This document shows, one piece after another, positions 8,074 through 16,790 of a stretch of DNA of 42,386 nucleotides. Numbering within the stretch: position 1 is the first letter of the stretch; every line of letters begins with the position of its first letter. The stretch comes from Halieaceae bacterium. GTDB lineage: Bacteria > Pseudomonadota > Gammaproteobacteria > Pseudomonadales > Halieaceae. Both the position numbers and the translations under genes were made by a program. The DNA is taken from contig WTJR01000115.1 in NCBI GenBank assembly GCA_011524755.1, forward strand, positions 1-42,386, written 5' to 3'. The notes under the pieces are model-generated. The model was not told where the DNA came from and searched no databases. It saw only the letters and a list, made by a program, of their open reading frames with translations.

Positions 8074-9648
8074 ATGACCGAGGCGAGAGTCGCCCCTATC
8101 AACAGCGCTTTGATTAGCGTTTCCGACAAAACAGGTGTTGTACCCTTTGCCCAAGCCCTCGCGGCACAAGGCGTAAAGATTCTCTCAACCGGAGGCACAT
8201 GCCGCCTCTTACTATCCGAAGGCATACCAGTGACTGAGGTTTCTGATCACACGGGCTTCCCCGAGATGATGGACGGTCGAGTCAAAACGCTGCATCCAAA
8301 AATTCATGGTGGCATTTTAGGCCGCAGAGGAACCGATGATGCCGTAATGTCAGAGAACGCGATCGATGGCATCGATCTGGTTGTGGTCAACCTCTACCCG
8401 TTCGAATCCACCGTCGCCAATCCTGACTGCTCGCTCGAAGACGCCATCGAGAATATTGATATCGGCGGTCCAACCATGGTTCGCGCAGCCGCAAAAAACC
8501 ATCGCGATGTCACCATCGTTGTCGATAACAATGACTTCGATCGTGTGCTTTCAGAGATTGCCTCTAGCGGCGGCACATCCGATGCGCTGCGATTCGACCT
8601 TGCCGTAAAGGCTTTTGAACACACCGCAGGCTACGATGGAGCGATCGCAAATTATCTGGGTCGCCGAGTAGGTGTTGAAGAGCCAGACGCATTTCCACGC
8701 ACGGCCAATTTCCAATTCAATCGCAGCTCGGTCATGCGGTACGGCGAAAATCCGCATCAGAGTGCTGCGTTCTACACCGATCGGAATGTCACCGAAGCCG
8801 GTGTTGGAACAGCGTCCTTGCATCAAGGGAAGCCGCTAAGTTACAACAACGTCGCTGACGCCGATGCGGCCATCGAGTGTGTTAAATCATTTGATGAACC
8901 CGCGTGCGTCATTGTTAAACATGCAAATCCCTGTGGTGTTGCTGTCGCCCCGACCCTTCTGGAGGCCTATCGAAAGGCCTTCGAGACCGATACCGAGTCT
9001 GCTTTCGGCGGAATCATCGCCTTTAACAGAGAGCTAGATGAGGAAACATTAACCAACATCATTGACTCGCAGTTTGTTGAGGTCATTACCGCGCCCGCCA
9101 TTGCAGAAAATGCGCTGAATGCCGCCGCTAGTAAGCCCAATGTCCGCGTCATGTCCACGGGATACTGGGGCGAGAGAACACCAACCTGGGATCTGAAGAA
9201 AGTGAACGGTGGATTGCTCATCCAAGATCGGGATGACCACGTCCTCGTTGCTGATGATCTCAGTGTTGTCTCGGAGCGTGCACCGACCGAGCAGGAGATG
9301 AAGGACCTTTTGTTTGCCTGGCGGGTCGCTAAGTTTGTGAAGTCGAATGCCATCATCTACGCCTCAAGTCAGCGCACCATCGGTGTCGGTGCAGGTCAAA
9401 TGTCGCGAGTAAATTCAGCGCGTATTGCGGCCATCAAAGCTGAGCATGCTGGACTTGAAGTTGCCGGCGCCGTTATGGCCTCGGACGCGTTTTTTCCCTT
9501 CCGCGATGGCATCGATAATGCCGCTGAACGAGGTATCCGCGCTGTTATCCAACCGGGCGGATCGATTCGAGATGACGAGGTAATTGCCGCGGCGAATGAA
9601 GCCGGCATTGCCATGGTGTTTACTGGCGTCCGTCACTTTAGGCACTGA
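8074..9648 (+). CDS. purH: Bifunctional AICAR formyltransferase / IMP cyclohydrolase
   Basis: Catalyses the last two steps of IMP synthesis. The N-terminal cyclohydrolase domain (about residues 1-200) holds SVSDKTG and MDGRVKTLHPKIHGGIL. The C-terminal formyltransferase domain holds the catalytic KHANPCG motif and RVNSARIAA. The length of 524 residues is standard. AGAGG lies about 8 bases before the ATG. purD starts one base after the purH stop, the usual purH-purD pair. No PurR-like operator was seen upstream. Confidence 0.97.
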   Translation: MTEARVAPINSALISVSDKTGVVPFAQALAAQGVKILSTGGTCRLLLSEGIPVTEVSDHTGFPEMMDGRVKTLHPKIHGGILGRRGTDDAVMSENAIDGIDLVVVNLYPFESTVANPDCSLEDAIENIDIGGPTMVRAAAKNHRDVTIVVDNNDFDRVLSEIASSGGTSDALRFDLAVKAFEHTAGYDGAIANYLGRRVGVEEPDAFPRTANFQFNRSSVMRYGENPHQSAAFYTDRNVTEAGVGTASLHQGKPLSYNNVADADAAIECVKSFDEPACVIVKHANPCGVAVAPTLLEAYRKAFETDTESAFGGIIAFNRELDEETLTNIIDSQFVEVITAPAIAENALNAAASKPNVRVMSTGYWGERTPTWDLKKVNGGLLIQDRDDHVLVADDLSVVSERAPTEQEMKDLLFAWRVAKFVKSNAIIYASSQRTIGVGAGQMSRVNSARIAAIKAEHAGLEVAGAVMASDAFFPFRDGIDNAAERGIRAVIQPGGSIRDDEVIAAANEAGIAMVFTGVRHFRH

Positions 9649-9649
9649 T

Positions 9650-10924
9650 ATGAACGTATTGATGATAGGCAGCGGCGGCCGGGAACACGCGCTCGCTTGG
9701 AAGCTGGCACAGTCGACATCAGTAGAGACTGTGTTTGTGGCACCCGGTAATGCGGGAACAGCCAACGAGCCGAGCTGTCGCAATGTGGATATCAACCCTT
9801 CTGACTTCGGCGCGCTCGCTCAGTTTGCGCGCGACAACAATTGCGGACTAACCGTGGTTGGTCCGGAAGCTCCGCTTGTCGATGGCATTGTCGATCACTT
9901 CTCATCAGAGGGATTGGCTTGTTTTGGTCCGACCGCGGCTGCAGCCCAACTTGAGGGCTCCAAAGCATTCACCAAGGATTTCTTAGCGCGCCACCACATA
10001 CCAACAGGTGCCTACGAGACGTTTACCGATGCCGAGGCGGCCTGCGCCTACATCCGTGCTCAAGGCGCTCCCATTGTAGTGAAGGCTGATGGCCTCGCTG
10101 CGGGTAAAGGCGTGATCGTCGCATCCAGCGTTGATCAGGCAGAGGAAGCAGCTCGCGACATGCTGTCGGGGAACGCATTCGGTGATGCGGGTGCGAGAGT
10201 CGTTATCGAAGAATTTTTGGATGGCGAGGAAGCAAGTTTTATTGTCATGGTCGACGGCACTGATGTGCTTACGATGGCAACGTCGCAGGACCACAAACGA
10301 GTTGGTGAGGGCGACACCGGTCCTAACACCGGAGGCATGGGGGCTTATTCCCCAGCGCCCGTAGTAACCCCAGAGATCCACGATCGTGTGATGTCGGAGA
10401 TCATTTACCCGACCGTCCAAGGCATGCTCGATGATGGCAATCGCTACCGCGGCTTTTTGTATGCGGGTCTAATGATCGACAACAGCGGCGCACCCAAAGT
10501 GATTGAGTTCAATTGCCGTTTTGGTGACCCCGAGACCCAGCCCATTATGATGCGCTTGGAGTCAGATCTTACCGAGCACTGCCTGGCCGCATGCGAAGGT
10601 CGACTCGCAAATGAAACGGCCATTTGGAGTGATGAGGCGACCATTGGCGTCGTTCTAGCCTCAGAGCACTACCCAAGCTCCAGCCCAACGGGGCTTCCCA
10701 TTAATGGTTTAAGCAAATCGCGCCCTTCGACCAAAGTATTTCATGCCGGCACTCGTCAAGAAGGCAACGAAACAGTGACGGCCGGTGGTCGCGTGCTTTG
10801 CGTGACGGCAAAGGCTGAGACACTCGCTACTGCCGCACAGCGTGCCTACGAAGCCGCCTCTGATATCAGTTGGGATGGCATGAAATATCGGCCTGATATT
10901 GGATGGCGCGCACTACAGCGTTAA
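9650..10924 (+). CDS. purD: Phosphoribosylamine-glycine ligase
   Basis: Second step of purine synthesis, joining glycine to phosphoribosylamine with ATP. ATP-grasp protein of 424 residues with the N-terminal nucleotide fold IGSGGREHALAWKL, KADGLAAGKGV, the GPNTGGMGAYSPAP loop and EFNCRFGDPETQ. I set the start at ATG 9650, two bases after the purH stop, because the family starts just before GSGGREH; the upstream open frame overlaps purH and is not homologous. Confidence 0.96.
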   Translation: MNVLMIGSGGREHALAWKLAQSTSVETVFVAPGNAGTANEPSCRNVDINPSDFGALAQFARDNNCGLTVVGPEAPLVDGIVDHFSSEGLACFGPTAAAAQLEGSKAFTKDFLARHHIPTGAYETFTDAEAACAYIRAQGAPIVVKADGLAAGKGVIVASSVDQAEEAARDMLSGNAFGDAGARVVIEEFLDGEEASFIVMVDGTDVLTMATSQDHKRVGEGDTGPNTGGMGAYSPAPVVTPEIHDRVMSEIIYPTVQGMLDDGNRYRGFLYAGLMIDNSGAPKVIEFNCRFGDPETQPIMMRLESDLTEHCLAACEGRLANETAIWSDEATIGVVLASEHYPSSSPTGLPINGLSKSRPSTKVFHAGTRQEGNETVTAGGRVLCVTAKAETLATAAQRAYEAASDISWDGMKYRPDIGWRALQR

Positions 10925-10948
10925 CCTGTGGTCCTGAATTTCACGGTT

Positions 10949-11602
10949 ATGACCATGCAACGACGACTCAGCAGCCTTGATCGCCTCATATCCACACTCG
11001 ACACCGCAATGCGGGAGTTGAGTCATGGCACGAATGCCATGGCCGGTGAGCGACCGTCACCTGCAGCCGAGCATACAGAGGCCGAGCTAACCGACGCGGA
11101 GCGCAAACACGCCGGTGGTTTAATGCGCATTAATCATACGGGTGAGGTCTGCGCCCAAGCGCTTTACCGTGGTCAGGCGCTTGTTGCCAAGACAGAGGAA
11201 ACACGTACTGCGCTACTTGAGGCCGCTCAAGAAGAGAAAGATCACCTCGATTGGTGTGAAGAACGAATCGACGAGTTGGGCACCCACACCAGCCGACTTA
11301 ATCCCCTCTTTTTTGCAAGCTCCTACGCGCTGGGCGCACTCACCGGCGCTATCGGCGACAAGGTGAGCCTCGGCTTTGTTCACGCGACAGAGGAAGGTGT
11401 GGCAATGCACTTGAAGGAACACCTGCAGAAGCTTCCTGCGGATGACCGCAAGTCACAACTGGTACTGCAGCAAATGCTCGCTGAAGAAGAACGTCATGGC
11501 GCGCACGCCTTAGAGCAAGGTGGCGAGGAATTTTCAGATCCCGTGAAACGCATGATGCGCACCGCCAGTCAGGTGATGACTAAAACCACTTATTGGCTTT
11601 AG
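10949..11602 (+). CDS. coq7: Coq7-type demethoxyubiquinone hydroxylase
   Basis: Di-iron hydroxylase of ubiquinone synthesis that adds the last ring hydroxyl. The ligand-bearing segments are visible: GEVCAQALYRGQ, EEKDHLDWCEER, ATEEGVAMHLKEHL and AEEERHGAHA. Start choice is uncertain: the frame opens with GTG at 10928, with ATGs at 10949 and 10955; family proteins begin about ten residues before the LDRL-type segment, favouring one of the ATGs. It lies directly after purD and faces the OsmC gene. In pseudomonads coq7 also lies near the OsmC-crp-trpC block, so context agrees. Confidence 0.93.
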   Translation: MTMQRRLSSLDRLISTLDTAMRELSHGTNAMAGERPSPAAEHTEAELTDAERKHAGGLMRINHTGEVCAQALYRGQALVAKTEETRTALLEAAQEEKDHLDWCEERIDELGTHTSRLNPLFFASSYALGALTGAIGDKVSLGFVHATEEGVAMHLKEHLQKLPADDRKSQLVLQQMLAEEERHGAHALEQGGEEFSDPVKRMMRTASQVMTKTTYWL

Positions 11603-11649
11603 CAACAACACCGGTGTGTCACGTCTGTCCCTCGCGCGCGAAGCTATCC

Positions 11650-12069
11650 CTACCGGGTGTGTGTCTCGTGAGAGTGCGTTACCTCGACACCACCCGTCGC
11701 CAACATGATCGAAGCAGAGCAGTATTTTTCCGCTGACAGTTGTACAGCACGTGCTACCTGATTGTCCTTAAGACCTTCACCCTCGACAACAAAGTGTAAA
11801 TTGATAGCAGTGAACACCGCGGGCACACCATCCGATCGTTCAGCCTGAAGTTCAACTCGACAGTTTGAAATCGCTTGCCGAGACTTTTTGAGCATAGTGA
11901 TGACGTCGAAAAGTGCACAACCACCCGTTCCGAGCAGCAGCATCTCCATCGGACGCAAACCATGATTTTTGCCTCCGAGCTCCGGCGGGCCATCCATCAC
12001 AACACTGTGTCCCGAACCCGACTCGGCGAGCGTCATGACGCCATCTACCCATTTCACTGTCCCGTGCAT
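11650..12069 (-). CDS. OsmC family protein (YhfA-like)
   Basis: Protein of about 139 residues with the OsmC/Ohr fold. The two conserved cysteines are visible in GTGGCALFDV and EKYCSASIML; in characterised members they reduce organic hydroperoxides, while the YhfA branch has no settled function. I chose the ATG at 12069 (MHGTVKW), as the family begins here; the upstream extension to 12123 is unsupported. It is divergent from the crp-like gene, the same arrangement as yhfA and crp in E. coli, and shares a 115-base intergenic region with a CRP-like site. Confidence 0.85.
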   Translation of the reverse strand: MHGTVKWVDGVMTLAESGSGHSVVMDGPPELGGKNHGLRPMEMLLLGTGGCALFDVITMLKKSRQAISNCRVELQAERSDGVPAVFTAINLHFVVEGEGLKDNQVARAVQLSAEKYCSASIMLATGGVEVTHSHETHTR

Positions 12070-12154
12070 ACCAATCTTCTCGATCAAACCAATGGAAACT
12101 CTCGGTGCGGCAATGTGTGGCACCCAGCCGCGCGGCCCGCTATGCTACTGTAAG

Positions 12155-12170
12155 TGTGCGATAAATCACA
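12155..12170 (+). promoter_or_regulatory. CRP/Vfr-type binding site upstream of crp
   Basis: The 16-mer TGTGC-GATAAA-TCACA matches the E. coli CRP consensus TGTGA-N6-TCACA at nine of ten positions. It lies 15 bases before the crp ATG, between crp and the divergent OsmC gene. At that distance it would most likely overlap the crp transcription start or leader and so repress crp, or act on the OsmC promoter. crp autoregulation is well established in E. coli; here it is inferred from the site only. Confidence 0.65.
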
Positions 12171-12184
12171 TAACGGCGGTCCCG

Positions 12185-12850
12185 ATGAACTACCTAGTGA
12201 GTAAGCGTATTCCCAATGCCGAGGCGTTCCTCGTGCATTGCGAGCGACTCTCGATGAAATCGAAGTCGGTCGTATTCCGTCAGGGTGAACCCAGTGAGGA
12301 CCTCTACCTCATTCTGGATGGTTCGGTGTCTGTGATCGTTGACGATATCGAAGACCCAGAGCAAGAAATGGTGGTGAGCTATCTCAACCCGGGTGAGTTC
12401 TTTGGTGAGATGGGGCTATTTGGCGAAGAGCACCGTACGGCTAACCTTGTCACCCGCACACCGTGCTAGTTTGGTCGCATCAGTTATCAAGACTTCCACG
12501 CGATTCGTCAGCAGTTCCCGGACGTACTGTATGCGCTGACAACCCAAATTGGGCAACGCCTAAAGAATACGACCCGCAAGCTTGCTGACCTGACGTTTAT
12601 CGACGTCTATGGGCGTATTCACCGATCGCTCATTCAGCTCACCACATTACCCGAGGCCATGACCCACCCTGATGGGATGCAAATTCGCGTGACACGGCAA
12701 GAGCTAGGAAAACTGGTGGGCTGTTCTCGCGAGATGGCAGGAAGAGTACTAAAAATGCTCGAGGGCGACGGCTACATCACCGTAGCGGGAAAAACGATCG
12801 TCGTTCTTCGAGAGCCCGCCAACAGCACTGCTAGCAAAATCAACCAGTAG
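12185..12850 (+). pseudogene. crp: Crp/Vfr cAMP receptor protein gene with internal TAG codon
   Basis: Reads as a full-length catabolite regulator of 221 codons except for one in-frame TAG at 12467-12469 (codon 95). Codons 1-94 give the cyclic-nucleotide fold with the cassette GEFFGEMGLFGEEHRT. Codons 96-221 continue in the same frame without another stop and give FGRISYQDF, the dimer helix and a DNA-binding helix-turn-helix (GCSREMAGRVLKMLE) that keeps the Arg-Glu-Arg contacts of E. coli CRP. The TAG stands where E. coli CRP has Glu93 (ACEVAEISY), one G-to-T change from GAG. It could be a recent nonsense mutation, a sequencing or assembly error, or read-through. Reinitiation at ATG 12659 would yield only the DNA-binding domain. 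The gene ends inside the convergent trpC end. Confidence 0.88.
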
Positions 12851-13652
12851 CGTCACTCACCATGGCGGATAGTGCGTCTCCGGGTGAGGGCTGACGCATA
12901 AACGACTCGCCAATCAAAAACGTTGAAACACCGTGATCTAGCATCAGCTTCATATCGGCCGCTGTGTGCAGCCCACTTTCGGTTACAACAGTAACACCTG
13001 CAGGGACATCTGATAATAGATCGAGCGTGGTCTGGAGGCTGGTATCAAACGTGTGTAAATCGCGATTGTTGATACCAACCAGATCAAGATCGAGCGCCAA
13101 CGCCCTCTCGAGCTCCACACGATCGTGGACCTCCACTAACACGTCCAGTTGTGCCTCGCGCGCCTCGGCGTAAAGATCCGCCAATTGCGCGTCGTCCAAG
13201 CAGGCAACTATCAGCAAAATAGCATCCGCGCCCAGCGCACGGGACTCCCAAATCTGATAGGGGTCCAAAGTAAAATCTTTGCGGATCGCAGGCAGCTGAC
13301 AAGCGGCTCGTGCTGACTTCAAATAGTCGTCAGCACCTTGGAAAAAATCGATGTCAGTGAGTACTGACAAACATGCGGCTCCGCCATTTTCATAGCTTTT
13401 AGCGATCTCAGCTGGATCAAAATCCTCGCGGATCACACCCTTGCTTGGACTCGCTTTCTTCACCTCTGCGATAACTGCCGGATGACCCGCGTTGGCTCGG
13501 GCCCGGAGTGCCTCAATAAACCCACGTGGCGCTGGCTGAGCGAGTGCTTGCTCTTTCACTGCGTCCAGCGTTCGGAGGGTCTTCCGCTCCCGAATTTCCT
13601 CGAGCTTGCGGTCGCAAATTCGGCGCAGAACCGTTGGCGTATCGCTCAACAT
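12840..13652 (-). CDS. trpC: Indole-3-glycerol phosphate synthase
   Basis: Ring closure step of tryptophan synthesis. The protein of 270 residues shows VIAEVKKASPSKGVIREDF, RKDF, VEVHD, GINNRDLHTF and ESGL, the standard barrel motifs with the catalytic lysines and glutamates. It is a monofunctional TrpC, not fused to TrpF. The start ATG at 13652 overlaps the trpD TAA by one base (TAATG), so the two are coupled. Its 3' end overlaps the convergent crp end by 11 bases. Confidence 0.96.
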   Translation of the reverse strand: MLSDTPTVLRRICDRKLEEIRERKTLRTLDAVKEQALAQPAPRGFIEALRARANAGHPAVIAEVKKASPSKGVIREDFDPAEIAKSYENGGAACLSVLTDIDFFQGADDYLKSARAACQLPAIRKDFTLDPYQIWESRALGADAILLIVACLDDAQLADLYAEAREAQLDVLVEVHDRVELERALALDLDLVGINNRDLHTFDTSLQTTLDLLSDVPAGVTVVTESGLHTAADMKLMLDHGVSTFLIGESFMRQPSPGDALSAMVSDATG

Positions 13653-14689
13653 TAGGCGCCTCCAGCGGCTTGAGTTAGCTCAGCAAATGCCTCGAGGGTT
13701 TGCAGTGCCTTACCCGAACGCATGGCGTCCATCGCCAACTCAATGCCGGCCTCGAGAGAATGGGCTTGACCACCAACATAGAGGCCTGCACCAGCATTCA
13801 TGGCAATGATCGAGCGGGCTTTCGCTGATCGATCAGACGTATCGCCACCCAACGCTGCGCGGATCAGGGCAGCTGATTCGTCGGCATCTTCAACACACAA
13901 GTCAGCCACTGAATCATGCGCATGCCCGAAGGTTGCTGGGTCAATTTCGTAGTGTGTCAGCTCGCCATTAGCAAGCTCACAGACCTTGGTCTTTGCCGAC
14001 ACAGAAATCTCATCCAAACCATCAAGTCCATGAACCACCATCACGTGTTCACTCCCCAAATCGCGCAGGGCAGAGGCCATCACATCACATAAGGCGGGCG
14101 AGAATACGCCGAGCACCTGTCGTCGTGCACCGGCGGGATTAGTCAGCGGACCTAGGACATTGAATATGGTTCGCATCGCCAGTTGTTGTCGCGGACCAAT
14201 AGCGTGCTTCATTGCACTGTGATGCATGGGGGCGAACATAAAGCCAACGCCAATCGACGCAATAGAGTCCGCGATCGCAGCAGGGCTTACAGAGAGATCA
14301 ACACCCAGCGCGGATAGCACATCAGAGGAGCCCGATGAACTCGAGACCGAACGGTTACCGTGCTTGGCGATTCGACCACCTGCACCTGCCACGACGAAGG
14401 TAGCCGCCGTCGATACGTTAAATAGGTTCGCACCATCGCCACCTGTGCCCGCCAGATCGATCAAGCCATCGGTATCGATATCGACAGGCGTCGCAAGCGA
14501 TCGCATCACGCTAGCGGCACCCACGATTTCATCAATGGTCTCGCCCTTCATACGTAGACCCACCAGAAGGCCTCCGATTTGAGCCTCAGTCGCTTCCCCC
14601 TGCATGACAGTGCGCATAACGGTCTCCATGTCAGCGCGTGACAGGGACTGTCCGGCTACAACCTGCGCGATGGCTGCTTGAATATTCAT
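13652..14689 (-). CDS. trpD: Anthranilate phosphoribosyltransferase
   Basis: Transfers phosphoribosyl from PRPP to anthranilate. The PRPP-binding glycine motif GTGGDG is followed by NVSTAATFVVAGAGGRIAKHGNRS and GVGFMFAP, all standard for the family. The length of 345 residues is normal. GAGGT overlapping the trpG stop codon serves as its ribosome binding site, nine bases after trpG. It is separate from TrpG, unlike the enteric fusion. Confidence 0.96.
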   Translation of the reverse strand: MNIQAAIAQVVAGQSLSRADMETVMRTVMQGEATEAQIGGLLVGLRMKGETIDEIVGAASVMRSLATPVDIDTDGLIDLAGTGGDGANLFNVSTAATFVVAGAGGRIAKHGNRSVSSSSGSSDVLSALGVDLSVSPAAIADSIASIGVGFMFAPMHHSAMKHAIGPRQQLAMRTIFNVLGPLTNPAGARRQVLGVFSPALCDVMASALRDLGSEHVMVVHGLDGLDEISVSAKTKVCELANGELTHYEIDPATFGHAHDSVADLCVEDADESAALIRAALGGDTSDRSAKARSIIAMNAGAGLYVGGQAHSLEAGIELAMDAMRSGKALQTLEAFAELTQAAGGA

Positions 14690-14698
14690 TGCATTACC

Positions 14699-15295
14699 TC
14701 AGCTGGCTTGCTTCAGGAAGTTTTGCAGCATGGCGTGACCATGCTCCGTCAGAATCGACTCGGGGTGAAACTGCACACCCTCAACGCTGAGCTCGCGGTG
14801 GCGAAGACCCATGATCACATCGAGTTCACCAGCGTCGTCTACTGTCCAGGCTGTTATCTCCAGGCAATCCGGCAGCGTCGCAGGATCAACCACAAGCGAG
14901 TGATATCGCGTCGCCGTAAAGGGCGATGGCAGCCCATCGAAAACACCCGTGCCATTGTGGTGAACATCGCTTGTTTTACCATGCATGACCTCGGGCGCCC
15001 TGACTATGTCGCCACCGTAGGCAGCGCCAATGCTTTGCATGCCTAAGCAGATACCAAAAATAGGGATCTCACCGGCGAATCGCTCGATCGACGCGATGGA
15101 AACGCCCGCTTCGGTTGGCGAGCAGGGTCCGGGAGAGACACAGAGCAGCGCAGGCGCTGCCGAGGCAATCTCATCCGTCGTAATTTCATCATTACGATGT
15201 ACGGCAACATCTGCCCCGAGTTCCCACAGATATTGAACAACATTCCAAGTGAAGGAATCGTAGTTGTCGATCATTAAAACGTTAGGAGCAGTCAT
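14699..15295 (-). CDS. trpG: Anthranilate synthase glutamine amidotransferase component
   Basis: Supplies ammonia from glutamine to TrpE for anthranilate synthesis. A class I amidotransferase of 198 residues with the nucleophile in GICLGMQSIG and the HPE of the catalytic triad in QFHPESILTEHG. It starts with MLMIDNYDSFTWN-like sequence typical of TrpG/PabA. It follows trpE after four bases. TrpG of this type can also serve PabB; nothing here decides whether it is shared. Confidence 0.95.
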   Translation of the reverse strand: MTAPNVLMIDNYDSFTWNVVQYLWELGADVAVHRNDEITTDEIASAAPALLCVSPGPCSPTEAGVSIASIERFAGEIPIFGICLGMQSIGAAYGGDIVRAPEVMHGKTSDVHHNGTGVFDGLPSPFTATRYHSLVVDPATLPDCLEITAWTVDDAGELDVIMGLRHRELSVEGVQFHPESILTEHGHAMLQNFLKQAS

Positions 15296-15299
15296 CTAA

Positions 15300-16790
15300 T
15301 CAACTCGCCTCTACCATGGCTGCAGCTCGCAGGACCGCTCTGGCCTTGTTGAGCGTCTCTTCCCACTCGGATGCAGGTACCGAGTCGGCAACGACACCAG
15401 CGCCGGCTTGTACCACCAGGGTGTTGTCTTTCACCACGGCCGTTCGTATTGCGATCGCCGTGTCCATATCGCCGGACCAAGTCAGATAACCCACAGCACC
15501 GCCGTATACACCGCGCTTTACGGGCTCGAGTTCATCAATAATTTCCATTGCGCGAATCTTGGGTGCCCCGCTCAGCGTTCCCGCAGGCAAAGTCGCTCTC
15601 AACGAGTCAATGGCCGTTACATCATCGCGAGACTCACCGGTCACGTTCGATACGATGTGCATCACATGCGAATACTTCTCTATGACCATCTTATCGGTTA
15701 ACTCGACGCTACCGGGTGTTGCAACGCGACCCACATCATTGCGCCCAAGATCGATCAGCATCAGATGCTCAGCACGCTCTTTTTCGTCGCCGAGCAGTTT
15801 GTCCGCGAGTGCGGCATCCTCTGCTTCCGTCGCGCCGCGTCGAATCGTGCCTGCGATGGGGCGCACGGTAATTTGACCGCGTTCCGCGCGGACCAGAATC
15901 TCGGGTGAACTCCCAACGACATGAAAATCATCAAGATCGAGAAAGAACAGATAAGGAGAGGGGTTTAAATGACGCAATGCGCGGTAGAGATTTAGCGGCT
16001 CTGCCTCAAAAGGCAAGGTCATTCGCTGCGAGATGACAACCTGCATGACGTCGCCATCCAAAATGTAGTCTTTTACTCGCGCAACCCAAGACTCAAAGGT
16101 CGCTTGATCGGTCTCAAACGTCACTCTTGATTCGATGTCGGCTGTGTCTGTGGCCCCTAACTCAAAACGCGGCAACGATGGCATCGGCTCGGACAGGCGT
16201 GCTTCAAGCTCCGACAAGCGATGGTTAGATCGCTCGAGGGCGCCTTCCTGCGTCGTATCCGCGCTGACGATCAAGGTCAACGTGCCCCGCAAGTTGTCAA
16301 AAACAACCACTTCCTCAGCAAGCATCAGCAGAATATCAGGGGTATTAAGCGTGTCCCGATTTGCCGTCTGTGCCAACTTTGGCTCGACGTACCGAACCGT
16401 GTCATACGAAAAGTAACCAACCCATCCACCATGGAACACGGGGAGTGAATCAAGCGGCGCGCTGTTGGTTGACTCGTGAAGTCGTTCGACTTCAGCGAGC
16501 GGATCTTCGACCTCGTAACGCTCGACAAGTTGAGCTTCCTTATAGCGGGAGATCTGTTTGCCCGATACGACAAATCGCTCTCGCGACGAGAGCCCCACAA
16601 TAGAGTAGCGACTCCATTTCTCGCCGCCCTCTACTGACTCGAAGAGAAAGGAATAAGGTCGATCACAGAGTTTGGTATACGTCGACAACGGTGTCTCAGT
16701 ATCAGCCAGCAAGGTTCTCGTCACAGGAATGCGCGAGTAACCCTCAGCCGCTAGGGCATCAAACGCTGTTTTACTCAGGGTTTGGGTCAT
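15300..16790 (-). CDS. trpE: Anthranilate synthase component I
   Basis: Converts chorismate to anthranilate with ammonia from TrpG. The protein of 496 residues has the N-terminal regulatory element FLFESVEGG, equivalent to the LLES tryptophan-feedback site, and the C-terminal chorismate-binding motifs IAGTIRRG, LIDLGRNDVG, KYSHVMHIVSNVTG and TLSGAPKIRAMEIIDELEP. Its ATG overlaps the rpe TGA (ATGA), so it is translated directly after rpe. I found no leader peptide or attenuator before it; feedback inhibition of the enzyme is the control visible here. Confidence 0.96.
   Translation of the reverse strand: MTQTLSKTAFDALAAEGYSRIPVTRTLLADTETPLSTYTKLCDRPYSFLFESVEGGEKWSRYSIVGLSSRERFVVSGKQISRYKEAQLVERYEVEDPLAEVERLHESTNSAPLDSLPVFHGGWVGYFSYDTVRYVEPKLAQTANRDTLNTPDILLMLAEEVVVFDNLRGTLTLIVSADTTQEGALERSNHRLSELEARLSEPMPSLPRFELGATDTADIESRVTFETDQATFESWVARVKDYILDGDVMQVVISQRMTLPFEAEPLNLYRALRHLNPSPYLFFLDLDDFHVVGSSPEILVRAERGQITVRPIAGTIRRGATEAEDAALADKLLGDEKERAEHLMLIDLGRNDVGRVATPGSVELTDKMVIEKYSHVMHIVSNVTGESRDDVTAIDSLRATLPAGTLSGAPKIRAMEIIDELEPVKRGVYGGAVGYLTWSGDMDTAIAIRTAVVKDNTLVVQAGAGVVADSVPASEWEETLNKARAVLRAAAMVEAS

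Noticed and set aside
11608..11617. Palindrome ACACCGGTGT after coq7 as a terminator or operator.
   Set aside because: It has no loop and no T-run, and a single 10-bp palindrome is expected by chance.
12185..12850. Reading crp as two separate genes, a cyclic-nucleotide protein and a small helix-turn-helix protein starting at 12659.
   Set aside because: The reading frame is continuous through the single TAG and the residues between 12470 and 12658 also match CRP, so an interrupted single gene is the simpler view.
14690..15300. A trp attenuator or leader peptide in or before the trp genes.
   Set aside because: Intergenic gaps are only a few bases and no Trp-rich short frame or paired hairpins precede trpE.
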